From positions 124,001 through 188,000 of the forward strand of contig NZ_JASCIQ010000001.1 of assembly GCF_029968035.1 (NCBI RefSeq): a stretch of 64,000 bases of DNA, given 5' to 3'. This document shows, piece by piece, positions 7,652-16,760 of this stretch. Position 1 is the first letter of the stretch; every line of letters starts with the position of its first letter. This DNA comes from Streptomyces cavernicola (lineage in GTDB: Bacteria; Actinomycetota; Actinomycetes; Streptomycetales; Streptomycetaceae). The translations under genes and the position numbers were made by a program. Below the pieces are notes generated by a model. The model was not told the DNA's origin and made no database searches. It was given only the letters and a program-made list of their open reading frames with translations.

Positions 7652-9138
7652 ATCACCGCGTCCTCGACCTCCGCCGTACGCTCGTACCCGGCGGCGAGCA
7701 TCGCGCGGAGCGTGGGCAGGGCGTCGGGGGCGTACGGCTTGCCGCGGGAGTCGTCGACGATCAGGTCGGGCGGGTTCGCGGCCATCTCCTCGCGGAACAC
7801 GTCCCAGGCCCCGTCGACCGCGTACTTCTCCCCCACCTGCGGGCCGTTGCGGCCTCCGCTGTAGTTGGTGAGGAAGCCCGCGGTGAGGTAGCGGGACGCG
7901 GGCGTGCGGTCGGCGAGCCAGTACGTCTCGGGGTGCATGCCCCAGACGAGGACGCGGTCGTCGGCGTCGGTGGCCCGGGAGACGGCCTGGGCGACCCGCT
8001 CCGCGTGCGCGAGGTCGGGGCGCGCCGCCAACAGCCCCCAGGCGAGGAACAGGGCGCAGGCGAGCGCGGACGTGCTGAGCGTCGCCGAGGTCCAGTCGCG
8101 CGGCAGGCTCTGCAGGGCGGCGGTGCCCAACAGGGCGAGCGCGGGCACGAGTTGCAGGTAGTAGTGGCCGAAGAAGTGGAAGCCGACGCAGACGGCGACC
8201 GCGGACGCGCCGAGCCACACCCAAAGGTCCGCCACGCCTGCGCGGGAGATCCGCAGCCCCCGCACGAGCGCCGGCAGCAGTCCCGCGCAGGCGACGGCGA
8301 GCAGCGCGGCATTGCTCAACGCCCGTGACAATACGTGCAGTTCGGAGCCGGTGAAGGAGGCGTACGCGCCCGATCCGGTGACCGTCCAGAACAGGAAGCC
8401 CCGCGGGTCGGTGGCGAGGGCGGCCGCGAGCACGGGCAGCACGGCGCCCGCCGCGAGCCGCAGCACGTCGGCCCGCCGCGCGCCGGAGACCCACAACAGC
8501 CAGAGCACGGGCAGGAGCACGGCGCCGCCGGTCTGCTTGGTGAGGAAGGCCGCCGCGACGGCCGCGCCGCACCAGACCCAGCGGCGGCGGTCGGCGAGCC
8601 ACACGGCGGCCGCGGTCGCCGGGAGCATGAAGACCTCGAACGTGGCGGCCTGGGTGTCCTCGGGGTTGAGCCCGACCGAGAGGAACAGGTACAGGACACC
8701 GGCCGTGCGGCCCGCGGCGTCGCCCCAGCGGCGCCGGGCGAGGGAGGCGAGGAGCACGGCCGTGGCGAGGTGGGCGAGGACGGCGAGGACCTTGAGGGGC
8801 AGTAGCGAGTCGTCGCCGAAGAGCGCGAAGGAGGCCTCGTACAGCCAGGGCAGCAGGGGCGGTTTGCGGTCGACGACCGTCTCGTAGAGCGCGCCGCCGT
8901 CGGCCAACATGCGGGCCTGGACGGCGAGATAGCCCTCGTCCGGGTTCCACAGCTTGACGCGGAACGAGGGGATGCGGGTGAGGAGCGCGAGCAGTGCGAG
9001 GGCGGTGAGGAGGCGTGGCCAGTACGCGGAGCGCCCCGCCCGCGTGCGGACGGGGCGCGCCCCCGGTTCGACGCGCTGGTGCGGCAGCGTGGGTGTTGCG
9101 GGGGGCGGGTCGGAGCGGTTGGCCGGCATGGGGGCCAA
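7633..9138 (-). CDS. Polytopic membrane glycosyltransferase, GT39/PMT-like
   Basis: About 500 residues with a short basic N-terminus and about ten hydrophobic segments from residue 40 to 370, then an extracytoplasmic tail. The first loop has W-N-P-D-E-G-Y, resembling the acidic motif of GT-C glycosyltransferases that use polyprenyl-phosphate sugars, and is followed by V-V-D-R-K-P-P-L-L-P-W, another hallmark of the family. Expected role: transfer of a sugar from a lipid carrier to a protein or cell-wall acceptor outside the membrane. The substrate cannot be read from the sequence. ATG 9129 is an alternative start three codons in. The gene stands alone. Confidence 0.75.
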   Translation of the reverse strand: MAPMPANRSDPPPATPTLPHQRVEPGARPVRTRAGRSAYWPRLLTALALLALLTRIPSFRVKLWNPDEGYLAVQARMLADGGALYETVVDRKPPLLPWLYEASFALFGDDSLLPLKVLAVLAHLATAVLLASLARRRWGDAAGRTAGVLYLFLSVGLNPEDTQAATFEVFMLPATAAAVWLADRRRWVWCGAAVAAAFLTKQTGGAVLLPVLWLLWVSGARRADVLRLAAGAVLPVLAAALATDPRGFLFWTVTGSGAYASFTGSELHVLSRALSNAALLAVACAGLLPALVRGLRISRAGVADLWVWLGASAVAVCVGFHFFGHYYLQLVPALALLGTAALQSLPRDWTSATLSTSALACALFLAWGLLAARPDLAHAERVAQAVSRATDADDRVLVWGMHPETYWLADRTPASRYLTAGFLTNYSGGRNGPQVGEKYAVDGAWDVFREEMAANPPDLIVDDSRGKPYAPDALPTLRAMLAAGYERTAEVEDAVIYRRVG

Positions 9139-9139
9139 G

Positions 9140-9299
9140 GTATCCGGCGCTGGGGGGCGGGGTGTTGAGGTGTGCGGTTCGCCCTACGGGCGGTTTTCTC
9201 CCCGCCCCGCCCTTTCCCGAAAGCTTGCAGCAGCTTCGGGGGCTCTGCCCTCGGACCCCTTTCGCGCCCCGCGGCGGAGCCGCTGATGTACACAGCCCC
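9140..9299. repeat. Streptomyces-type intergenic repeat segment
   Basis: The stretch GCTTCGGGGGCTCTGCCCTC (about 9231-9250) closely matches one near 13157 (GCTTCGAGGGCTCTGCCCCC). Such Phe/Ser-rich-looking non-coding modules recur between genes in Streptomyces. No gene is supported here. Confidence 0.5.
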
Positions 9300-9317
9300 G
9301 CGCCCCTATCGGGGCGC
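9300..9317 (-). terminator. Hairpin over the permease stop codon
   Basis: GCGCCCC (9300-9306) and GGGGCGC (9311-9317) flank TATC. It overlaps the end of the amino-acid permease gene and probably serves as its terminator. Confidence 0.5.
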
Positions 9318-10826
9318 AGCCTTTCCGCCCGTGAGCGCCTTGCCCAGCCTGCTGTGGCCTCGGCCGTACGCGAAGTACACGACGATGCCGAGGAGCATCC
9401 ACCCGCCGAAGCGGGCCCAGGTCTCGCCCGGCAGGTTGAGCATCAGCCACAGCGAGGCGGCGATGGAGAGGATCGGCAGCACGGGCACCCACGGGGTGCG
9501 GAAGGAGCGCGGCAGGTCGGGGCGGGTGCGGCGGAGCACCATCACGCCGAAGGCGACGACCACGAAGGCGAACAGGGTGCCGATGTTCACCAGCGTGGCC
9601 AGCTCGTTGATGCTGGTGAAGCCCGCGACGATCGCGATGAGCACGCCGAGCAGGATGGTCGGCCGGTACGGGGTGCCGAACTTCGGGTGGGTGATGGCGA
9701 AGAACCGCGGCAGGAGACCGTCCCGGCTCATCGCGAAGAACACCCGGGTCTGGCCTAGGAGCAGGATCAGACAGACCGTCGTGAGGCCGACGGCGGCGCC
9801 GAAGCTGATCACACCCGCGTAGAAGGGATGCCCGACGTCCTTGAAGGCGTCGGCGAGCGGGGCGCTGACGGACAGTCTCGTGTAGTGCTGCATACCGGTG
9901 ACGACCAGCGCCACCGCTACGTACAGGACCGTGCAGATGAGGAGCGAGCCGAGGATGCCGCGGGGCATGTCGCGCTGCGGCAGCTTGGTCTCCTCGGCCG
10001 CGGTGGCCACCACGTCGAAGCCGATGAAGGCGAAGAAGACGATGGACGCGGCGGTGAAGATGCCCATCACGCCGAAGTTGGTGGGCTCGTAACCGAACAT
10101 CAGCTGGACCAGCGGGGCGGTCTCCCAGCCGCCGCCGGCCTCCGGGGTCACCGGGTCGGGGATGAACGGCTTGTAGTTGTCGCCGACGACGAAGAACAGG
10201 CCGGCGACGATGACGATCATGACCACGGTGACCTTGATCGCGACGACCAGTCCGGTGATCCGGGCGGACAGCTTCATGCCGAGGACGAGAATCACGGTCA
10301 GGACGAGGACCAGGATGAAGGCCAGGATGTCGAAGGTGCCTCCTGGCACGTCCGGCCCTTCGAGTGACGCCGGTAGGTGCCAGCCGGCGTTGTCCATCAG
10401 CGAGCGCACATAGCCGGACCAGCCGACCGCGACCACCGCCGTGCCGAGCGCGAACTCCAGGACCAGGTCCCAGCCGATGATCCAGGCCGGCAGCTCCCCG
10501 ATGGACGCGTACGCGAAGGTGTACGCCGAACCGGCGACGGGCACCGTCGACGCGAACTCCGCGTAGCACAGGGCCGCCAGGGCGCAGACGATGCCCGCGG
10601 CGACGAAGGCGAGGGCGGTCGCCGGGCCCGCGTTCTCCTTCGCCACCTTGCCGGTGAGGACGAAGATGCCCGTGCCGATGATGACGCCGACGCCGAAGAC
10701 CGTCAGGTCCCACCAGGACAGCGACTTCTTGAGCGCGTGCTCCGGCTCTTCGGTGTCCTGGATCGACTGTTCGACGGTCTTGGTGCGGAACAGTCCGCCG
10801 GAGGGCGGTGGTGTGCTGCTGCTCAC
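9306..10826 (-). CDS. APC-family amino-acid permease
   Basis: A 506-residue transporter with about twelve membrane segments starting near residue 40. It has the family landmarks: G-V-G-V-I-I-G-T-G-I-F-V in the first helix and F-F-A-F-I-G-F-D in the sixth, both of which line the substrate site in LeuT-fold carriers. The later V-F-F-A-M-S-R-D-G-L-L-P is the conserved cytosolic loop of cationic amino-acid transporters. GTG 10826 is chosen because AGGGAG lies seven bases upstream; the frame is open further 5' but without a site. It is preceded by the dxs terminator, so it has its own promoter. Substrate unknown. Confidence 0.88.
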   Translation of the reverse strand: MSSSTPPPSGGLFRTKTVEQSIQDTEEPEHALKKSLSWWDLTVFGVGVIIGTGIFVLTGKVAKENAGPATALAFVAAGIVCALAALCYAEFASTVPVAGSAYTFAYASIGELPAWIIGWDLVLEFALGTAVVAVGWSGYVRSLMDNAGWHLPASLEGPDVPGGTFDILAFILVLVLTVILVLGMKLSARITGLVVAIKVTVVMIVIVAGLFFVVGDNYKPFIPDPVTPEAGGGWETAPLVQLMFGYEPTNFGVMGIFTAASIVFFAFIGFDVVATAAEETKLPQRDMPRGILGSLLICTVLYVAVALVVTGMQHYTRLSVSAPLADAFKDVGHPFYAGVISFGAAVGLTTVCLILLLGQTRVFFAMSRDGLLPRFFAITHPKFGTPYRPTILLGVLIAIVAGFTSINELATLVNIGTLFAFVVVAFGVMVLRRTRPDLPRSFRTPWVPVLPILSIAASLWLMLNLPGETWARFGGWMLLGIVVYFAYGRGHSRLGKALTGGKAAPR

Positions 10827-10922
10827 GGGCGTGCTCCCTTGCTGACGATGCTCGCCATGATCGAAACCTGCGCGGCGTGTCTGTGTGGCGGTATGCCCGA
10901 TTGGCAAGGAGTTTCACACGAA

Positions 10923-10965
10923 AGGCCCGGCCGAGCCACCCGTAGGGAGTGGCTCGGCCGGGCCT
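10923..10965 (-). terminator. dxs terminator
   Basis: The 17-bp arms at 10923-10939 and 10949-10965 are perfectly complementary with a nine-base loop, 54 bases after the dxs stop. A T-rich tail is missing, as is common for Streptomyces terminators. Confidence 0.8.
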
Positions 10966-11018
10966 GATGACGCCTTGCGGGCGCCGCTGTTCCGTGGTTG
11001 CGCGGTGTCCCGTACGGG

Positions 11019-12950
11019 TCAGTCGCGCGCGGGTTCGACCGTGGCGCTCTGGTCGGCCGCCGGGTTCTCGTACCGCCCGTCGAGCTTGGCTACGAGGCCG
11101 GTGACCTGGCGGGCGATGTCCGGGGCCGTAAGCCCGATCTCCGCCATGACCTCCTTGCGGGATGCGTGGTCGAGGAAGCGCGGCGGGATGCCGAAGTCGC
11201 GCAGCGGTACGTCCACACCGGCGTCCCGCAGGGCCTGCGCGACGGCCGAACCGACGCCGCCCGCGCGGGAGTTGTCCTCGACGGTGACGACGACGCGGTG
11301 CTGCTCGGCGAGCGGGGCGAGCGCCTCGTCGACGGGCTTGACCCAGCGCGGGTCGACGACGGTGGTGCTGATGCCCTGCTTGTCGAGCAGGTCGGCGATC
11401 TCCAGGCACATCGGGGCGAGGGCACCCACGGAGACGAGCAGGACGTCCGGCTTGTCGGCGCCGGGCTTGCGCAGCACGTCCATGCCGCCGACCTTGCCGA
11501 CCGCATTCACCGCGGGGCCGACGGCGCCCTTGGAGAAGCGGACCACGGTCGGGGCGTCCTCGACGTCGACGGCCTCGCGCAGCTGCATGCGGACCTGGTC
11601 GGCGTCGCGCGGGGCGGCGATGCGCAGGTCGGGCACGCACTGCAGGATCGACATGTCCCACATGCCGTTGTGCGAGGCGCCGTCGGTGCCGGTGACGCCG
11701 GCCCGGTCCAGGACGAAGGTGACGCCGCACTTGTGCAGGGCCACGTCCATCAGGAGCTGGTCGAAGGCGCGGTTCAGGAACGTCGCGTACACGGCGAAGA
11801 CCGGGTGCAGGCCGCCGGTGGCGAGGCCGGCGGCGGAGACCGCGCCGTGCTGCTCGGCGATGCCGACGTCGTAGACCCGCTCGGGGAAGGCCTTGGAGAA
11901 CTTGTCCAGGCCGACCGGCTGCAGCATGGCCGCGGTGATCGCGACGATGTCCTCGCGCTCGTGGCCGAGCTTGACCATCTCCTCGCCGAAGACGGACGTC
12001 CAGTCGAGGCCGGAGGAGGAGATCGGCAGGCCCGTGTCGGGGTGGATCTTGCCGACGGCGTGGAAGCGGTCCGCCTCGTCGTCCAGGGCGGGCTTGTAGC
12101 CGCGGCCCTTCTGGGTGAGGCAGTGCACGATGACGGGGCCGCCGAAGCGCTTGGCGCGCTGCAGCGCGGACTCCAGGGCCTCGATGTCGTGGCCGTCGAT
12201 CGGGCCGACGTACTTCAGGCCGAGGTCCTCGAACATGCCCTGCGGGGCGATGAAGTCCTTCAGGCCCTTCTTCGCGCCGTGCAGAGTCTCGTAGAGCGGC
12301 TTCCCGACGACCGGGGTGCGCTCCAGGATGTCCTTCCCACGGGCCAGGAACCGCTCGTACCCGTCGGTGGTGCGCAGGGTCGCAAGGTGGTTGGCGAGGC
12401 CGCCGATCGTGGGGGCGTACGAACGCTCGTTGTCGTTGACGACGATGACGAGCGGGCGGTCCTTCGCGGCGGCGATGTTGTTGAGCGCCTCCCAGGCCAT
12501 GCCGCCGGTGAGGGCGCCGTCGCCGATGACGGCCACCACGTGGTCGTCCTTCTTCCGCAGCTCGTTGGCCTTGGCGAGGCCGTCGGCCCAGCCGAGGACC
12601 GTCGAGGCGTGCGAGTTCTCGATCACGTCGTGCTCGGACTCCGCCTGCGAGGGGTAGCCGGAGAGGCCGCCCTTCATCTTGAGCTTCGAGAAGTCCTGAC
12701 GGCCGGTGAGCAGCTTGTGCACATAGCTCTGGTGGCCGGTGTCGAAGAGGACCTTGTCCTTCGGGGAGTCGAACACACGGTGCATGGCGATGGTGAGCTC
12801 GACCACGCCGAGGTTCGGTCCCAGGTGGCCGCCGGTCTTGGAGACCGCGTCGACGAGGAAGCCGCGGATCTCGGCCGCGAGCTCGTCCAGCTGCTCGTGG
12901 CTGAGCCGGTCCAGATCGCGCGGCCCCTTGATACGGGTCAGCAGGCCCAC
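11019..12950 (-). CDS. dxs: 1-deoxy-D-xylulose-5-phosphate synthase
   Basis: A 643-residue thiamine-diphosphate enzyme that joins pyruvate and glyceraldehyde 3-phosphate, the first step of the MEP isoprenoid pathway. The N-terminal domain has [14 protein letters not shown] (catalytic His) and the cofactor motif [11 protein letters not shown] followed by the N-N metal ligands. The central domain has Y-D-V-G-I-A-E-Q-H with the catalytic Glu and [13 protein letters not shown]. Length and domain order are normal. GGAGGCACGGGTGG precedes the start. It is monocistronic between two hairpins. Confidence 0.97.
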   Translation of the reverse strand: MGLLTRIKGPRDLDRLSHEQLDELAAEIRGFLVDAVSKTGGHLGPNLGVVELTIAMHRVFDSPKDKVLFDTGHQSYVHKLLTGRQDFSKLKMKGGLSGYPSQAESEHDVIENSHASTVLGWADGLAKANELRKKDDHVVAVIGDGALTGGMAWEALNNIAAAKDRPLVIVVNDNERSYAPTIGGLANHLATLRTTDGYERFLARGKDILERTPVVGKPLYETLHGAKKGLKDFIAPQGMFEDLGLKYVGPIDGHDIEALESALQRAKRFGGPVIVHCLTQKGRGYKPALDDEADRFHAVGKIHPDTGLPISSSGLDWTSVFGEEMVKLGHEREDIVAITAAMLQPVGLDKFSKAFPERVYDVGIAEQHGAVSAAGLATGGLHPVFAVYATFLNRAFDQLLMDVALHKCGVTFVLDRAGVTGTDGASHNGMWDMSILQCVPDLRIAAPRDADQVRMQLREAVDVEDAPTVVRFSKGAVGPAVNAVGKVGGMDVLRKPGADKPDVLLVSVGALAPMCLEIADLLDKQGISTTVVDPRWVKPVDEALAPLAEQHRVVVTVEDNSRAGGVGSAVAQALRDAGVDVPLRDFGIPPRFLDHASRKEVMAEIGLTAPDIARQVTGLVAKLDGRYENPAADQSATVEPARD

Positions 12951-13110
12951 CCGTGCCTCCTAGGTTCTGTGGTTCGGTCGAGCTGTTCGAGTCGAGCTGT
13001 TCAGGCTGTGCGGGTCTGTCGAGTCTAATGTTCCGCACTCGGTGGCCGTGGTCGGGTGGGGTGCCCTGTCGGGCCTTATGGGCGGAATCTGACGGTATGC
13101 GGACAAGGGT

Positions 13111-13143
13111 GTGCCCGGCACCTGGGGGATCGGTGCCGGGCAC
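13111..13143 (-). terminator. Terminator of the xylFGH-like operon
   Basis: GTGCCCGGCACC (13111-13122) and its complement (13132-13143) flank a nine-base loop. It lies 67 bases past the permease stop on the minus strand and upstream of the dxs start. Confidence 0.7.
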
Positions 13144-13149
13144 GTAATC

Positions 13150-13209
13150 CTGCGGAGCTTCGAGGGCTCTGCCCCCGGACCCCAGCTCCTCAAACGCCGG
13201 AGGGCTGAT
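13150..13209. repeat. Streptomyces-type intergenic repeat segment
   Basis: It contains CTCAAACGCCGGAGGGCTGA, part of a non-coding module widespread at Streptomyces gene ends. A related module in the opposite orientation is at 15455-15500 (GTCCGGCGTTTGAGGACGAG), at the other end of the same operon's intergenic space. Confidence 0.6.
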
Positions 13210-14535
13210 TCAGGCCCGGCCCGCCGTCTTCTGCGTACGGCGGGAGACCGAGTCGATCACGACCGCCGCGAGGAGCACCGCGCCGGTGATCATGAACTGG
13301 ATCTCGCTGGCCATGCCGAGCAGGTTCAGGCCCTGCTGGATCGCCTGCAGCACGAGCATGCCGAGCAGCGCGGACCACACCTTGCCGCGGCCGCCGAAGA
13401 GGCTCGTACCGCCGATGACCGCCGCCGCGATGACCAGCATCAGGGTGTTGCCGGAGCCCAGGTTCTTCGTCGCGCCGCCGGAGAGCGAGGCGATGAAGAG
13501 GCCGCCGAACGCGGCGAGCATGCCGGAGATCGCGAAGACCGTGATGCGGATCCGGTCCACGTCGATACCGGCCCGGCGCGCGGCCTCCGCGCTGCCGCCG
13601 ACGGCGAAGACCTGTCGCCCGAACGTGGTGCGCCGCGCCACGAAGTCCGCGATCACCAGGACGGCGAGGAACAGCACCAGGGCGAGCGGCAGGCCGCGGG
13701 AGCCGGGCAGCTCGTTCAGGACGTACGCGGCGACGAGCACCATGGCCGCGACGACGGCGGTGCGCAGCACGATCTCGCTGACCGGGCGGGCCGGCAGCCC
13801 CGCCGCCCTGCGGCGCCTGGTGTCCAGGAGCAGCGAGCCGGCGTACGCGACGATCGCCACGAGCGCCAGGGCGTACGCGGCGGCCTTGTCCTCGAAGTAG
13901 TAGCCGGTGAGGTTCTCGACGATGCCGCCGGTGGGCGTGTTGATGCTGCCCTCCTTGCCCATCAGCCAGATCTGCAGGCCGCTCCAGCCGAGGAAGCCGG
14001 CGAGGGTGACGACGAACGCCGGTACGCCGACCTTGGCGAAGAAGAGGCCGTGCAGCGCGCCGATGACCAGGCCGGACAGGACCGCCACGAGGACCGAGGC
14101 CCAGTCGCCCCAGCCGTTGCTGACGTTCAGGACCGCCCACACCGCGGCGCCCATGCCCGCGACCGAGCCGACCGACAGGTCGATCTCGCCGAGCAGCAGC
14201 ACGAAGACGATGCCGACGGCCATGATGCCGAGGCCGGACGTGAAAACCGCGATGTTGGTGAGGCTGCTCGCGGAGAGGAACTTGTCGTTCTGCGCCTGGA
14301 AGACGATCGCGATGACGATCAGGCCGATGATGACGGGCAGCGAGCCGAGCTCGCCGCCGCGGATCTTCCGCGAGAACTCCGTCCAGTAGCCCTTGAGCCC
14401 CTGCTCACGCACGAGGAGGCGCGGGTCGACGGCCGGTACGGGCGCGGCGCTCGCCTCGGTGGCGAACGGCTCCTTGCTGACGGGGGCGGACCGCTGCTCG
14501 GGCTCCGCGGCGGGCTTCTTGGTGAGGTCGCTCAC
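13210..14535 (-). CDS. xylH: Sugar ABC transporter permease, XylH-like
   Basis: A 441-residue membrane subunit of the ribose/xylose-type (CUT2) ABC importers. About 60 N-terminal residues are cytosolic, followed by ten or so hydrophobic segments, including the family loop L-L-L-G-E-I-D-L-S-V-G-S-V-A-G and the C-terminal G-G-T-S-L-F-G-G-R-G. It forms the pore that receives the sugar from the XylF-like lipoprotein. Its GTG start overlaps the stop of the ATPase gene by four bases, so the subunits are translationally coupled. Xylose specificity is inferred from gene order with a ROK regulator, as in S. coelicolor SCO6008-6011. Confidence 0.82.
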   Translation of the reverse strand: MSDLTKKPAAEPEQRSAPVSKEPFATEASAAPVPAVDPRLLVREQGLKGYWTEFSRKIRGGELGSLPVIIGLIVIAIVFQAQNDKFLSASSLTNIAVFTSGLGIMAVGIVFVLLLGEIDLSVGSVAGMGAAVWAVLNVSNGWGDWASVLVAVLSGLVIGALHGLFFAKVGVPAFVVTLAGFLGWSGLQIWLMGKEGSINTPTGGIVENLTGYYFEDKAAAYALALVAIVAYAGSLLLDTRRRRAAGLPARPVSEIVLRTAVVAAMVLVAAYVLNELPGSRGLPLALVLFLAVLVIADFVARRTTFGRQVFAVGGSAEAARRAGIDVDRIRITVFAISGMLAAFGGLFIASLSGGATKNLGSGNTLMLVIAAAVIGGTSLFGGRGKVWSALLGMLVLQAIQQGLNLLGMASEIQFMITGAVLLAAVVIDSVSRRTQKTAGRA

Positions 14536-15362
14536 TTCGCGTCCTCCTTCGTGAACTTGCTGTCCGTGCCGCCGACTTCGGTCTGGTCGCCGCCGTTGCT
14601 CGTACGTGCCTTGCGGCGGGTCACGGCGTTGTCCGTGGCGCCGGTGATGGCGGCGATGATCTCCTCGTGGGAGGTGTCGGCGACGTCGAAGACGCCGTTG
14701 TTGCGGCCGAGGCGGAGCACCGCGACGCGGTCCGCGACGGCCTGCACGTCGGCCATGTTGTGGCTGATGAGGATCACCGCGTGGCCGCGCTCGCGCAGCC
14801 GCTCCACCAGGTCGAGGACCTGCGCGGTCTGCTCGACGCCGAGGGCCGCGGTCGGTTCGTCGAGGATGACGACCTTGGGGTCGCCGACGAGGGCGCGGGC
14901 GATCGCGACAACCTGCCGCTGGCCGCCGGAGAGCGCGGCGACCGGGATGCGGACGCTGGGGATGCGGATGGAGAGCGTGTCGAGGAGCTCCTTGGCCCGC
15001 TTCTCCATGGCGATCTCGTCCAGGACCGGGCCGTGCTTCAGCTCGCTGCCGAGGAAGAGGTTGGCGACGACGTCGAGGTTGTCGCAGAGCGCCAGGTCCT
15101 GGTAGACGGTCGCGACGCCGAGGTTCTGGGCGTCCTGCGGCCGGTGGACGCGGACGGGCCGCCCCTGCCAGACGATGGCGCCGTCGTCGATGGGGTGGAC
15201 CCCCGAAATGGTCTTGACGAGGGTCGACTTGCCGGCGCCGTTGTCGCCGACGAGGGCGACCACCTCACCGGCATGGATCTCCAGGTCGACGTTCGTGAGT
15301 GCCTGTACGGCACCGAACCGCTTGGAGACTCCGCGCAACGCCAGCACGGGCGTAGCGGACAC
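14532..15362 (-). CDS. xylG: Sugar ABC transporter ATP-binding protein, XylG-like (single domain)
   Basis: A 276-residue ATPase with one nucleotide-binding domain: Walker A G-D-N-G-A-G-K-S-T, signature L-S-G-G-Q-R-Q, Walker B V-V-I-L-D-E-P and switch His in L-I-S-H-N-M. Many CUT2 ATPases, such as E. coli XylG, are double-length; this is the short FrcA-like type, so it presumably acts as a homodimer. GTG 15362 is preferred over ATG 15371, because AAGGAG is only one base from that ATG but nine bases from the GTG. It is the second gene of the operon, separated from xylF by a hairpin. Confidence 0.85.
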   Translation of the reverse strand: MSATPVLALRGVSKRFGAVQALTNVDLEIHAGEVVALVGDNGAGKSTLVKTISGVHPIDDGAIVWQGRPVRVHRPQDAQNLGVATVYQDLALCDNLDVVANLFLGSELKHGPVLDEIAMEKRAKELLDTLSIRIPSVRIPVAALSGGQRQVVAIARALVGDPKVVILDEPTAALGVEQTAQVLDLVERLRERGHAVILISHNMADVQAVADRVAVLRLGRNNGVFDVADTSHEEIIAAITGATDNAVTRRKARTSNGGDQTEVGGTDSKFTKEDAK

Positions 15363-15454
15363 GTGAATCATCTCCTTCGCCGCCTGATGGGGCGGGACTT
15401 GCGAGATTGCGAGGGGGGTGCGCGAACTGGCGCGCCTAGAAGCCCAGATGGGGC

Positions 15455-15500
15455 GAAATCAAGCCCGTCCGGCGTTTGAGGACGAGCCCGGAGGGCGATC
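15455..15500. repeat. Streptomyces-type intergenic repeat segment
   Basis: GTCCGGCGTTTGAGGACGAG and its flanks match the module near 13187 in inverted orientation. It lies between xylF and xylG and is not coding. Confidence 0.6.
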
Positions 15501-15502
15501 AG

Positions 15503-15540
15503 ACGGCACCCGAGCCGACGGTACGAGCAACGGGTGCCGT
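15503..15540 (-). terminator. Intercistronic hairpin after xylF
   Basis: ACGGCACCCG (15503-15512) and CGGGTGCCGT (15531-15540) flank an 18-base loop just after the xylF stop. It may act as a partial terminator or mRNA stabiliser that keeps the binding protein in excess over the membrane subunits. Confidence 0.55.
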
Positions 15541-15547
15541 ACAAGCC

Positions 15548-16639
15548 CTACTTGATCCCCGCGGAAGCGCACGCCTTCTTGAACTCCGCCGTGCAGATCT
15601 CGCTCGCCTTGTAGACCTTGTCCTTGAGGATCGTGCCGGCGATGTCGGCCTTGGTCACGATCTGGGCGTCGTACAGCTTCGCCGGGGTGCCCTTGAACTC
15701 GCCGCTGATCGAGTCGACCTTCGTCGGCGTCAGGTCCTTGATGTCCTTGCCCTGCAGCAGGCGGACGGCGATCTCGGCGGTGGTCTCGGCCTCCGGCTTG
15801 ATCTGCTTGTAGATGGTGAACGACTGCTTGTCGCTCAAGATCCGCTGCAGACCGGCGAGTTCGGCGTCCTGGCCGCCGACGGGAACCTTCACGCCGCGCT
15901 TGTCGAGGGCGGTGATGATGCCGCCGGCCATGCCGTCGTTGGCGGAGTAGACCCCGTCGAAGCCGTCCTTGCCGAGGGAGTCGATCGCGGCGGCCATCTT
16001 CTTGTTGGCCTCGTCGGGCGACCAGTCCGGGATGTCCTGCTCGTAGACGACCTTGCCGACCTGCTTGTCCAGAACGCTGTGGGCGCCCTTCTTGAACAGC
16101 GGGGCGTTCGGGTCGGTCGGCGAGCCGTTGATCATGACAACGTTCGCCTTCGCGGCGTCCTCGCCGAGCGCCTTGACCAGGCCCTCGCCCTGCAGGCGGC
16201 CGATCTTCTCGTTGTCGTACGAGACATAGGCGTCGAGCGGGCCCTCGGCGAGGCGGTCGTACGCGACGACCTTCACGCCCTGGTCCTTGGCCTTCTTCAC
16301 CCAGGACTTGGTGGCCTTGTAGTCGACGGAGTCCAGGATGATCACCTTGACGCCCTCGGTGAGCAGCGCCTCGAACTGCTTCTTCTGGGTCTCGGTGTCC
16401 TGGGCCGCGTTGTTGTACTTGACCTCGCAGCCGGAGCACAGCTCCTTGATCTTGCCCTCGATGATGGGACGGTCGAAGGTCTCGTAACGCGTGGTCTTGT
16501 TCTCGGGGAGCAGCAGGCCGATGGTCTTGCTGTCGCCGCCGCCCTCCTCGCCACCGCCGGCCTTGCCGCAAGCGGTCAGCGCAACCGCCATGGAAACCGT
16601 CGCGGTGCCTATGACGACGCGGCGCGTCATTGCGTTCAT
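15548..16639 (-). CDS. xylF: Sugar ABC transporter substrate-binding lipoprotein, XylF-like
   Basis: A 363-residue type I periplasmic-binding protein. The signal peptide ends in a lipobox, L-T-A-C, with the lipidated Cys at position 24, so the mature protein is anchored outside the membrane. The fold shows in T-I-G-L-L-L-P, the repeated V-I-I-L-D-S-V-D and V-V-A-Y-D-R-L, and the N-D-G-M-A-G-G hinge region, all close to D-xylose-binding XylF. GGGAGG lies eight bases before ATG 16639. It is the first gene of the operon and sits beside the ROK regulator. Confidence 0.85.
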   Translation of the reverse strand: MNAMTRRVVIGTATVSMAVALTACGKAGGGEEGGGDSKTIGLLLPENKTTRYETFDRPIIEGKIKELCSGCEVKYNNAAQDTETQKKQFEALLTEGVKVIILDSVDYKATKSWVKKAKDQGVKVVAYDRLAEGPLDAYVSYDNEKIGRLQGEGLVKALGEDAAKANVVMINGSPTDPNAPLFKKGAHSVLDKQVGKVVYEQDIPDWSPDEANKKMAAAIDSLGKDGFDGVYSANDGMAGGIITALDKRGVKVPVGGQDAELAGLQRILSDKQSFTIYKQIKPEAETTAEIAVRLLQGKDIKDLTPTKVDSISGEFKGTPAKLYDAQIVTKADIAGTILKDKVYKASEICTAEFKKACASAGIK

Positions 16640-16742
16640 GTGGGGTGCCTCCCTGACGAGGCCGCGTCGTTGCGGCCGAGGTGGCTGGAAGTCAACTCGG
16701 CCGCGAGAGCAGCGTCAAGGAGTAAATCCTTAACGAGATGAC

Positions 16743-16758
16743 AACGGTGCCATCCGTT
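16743..16758. promoter_or_regulatory. Inverted repeat upstream of xylF
   Basis: AACGG (16743-16747) and CCGTT (16754-16758) flank TGCCAT about 105 bases before the xylF start and directly past the rok stop. A candidate operator for the sugar operon; the short arms make it tentative. Confidence 0.35.
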
Positions 16759-16760
16759 AT

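Noticed and set aside
9184..13143. A 1319-residue minus-strand open frame across the permease and dxs genes
   Set aside because: It is an offset-frame shadow of dxs and the permease: Arg/Gly/His-rich, no domain, and both real genes explain the DNA.
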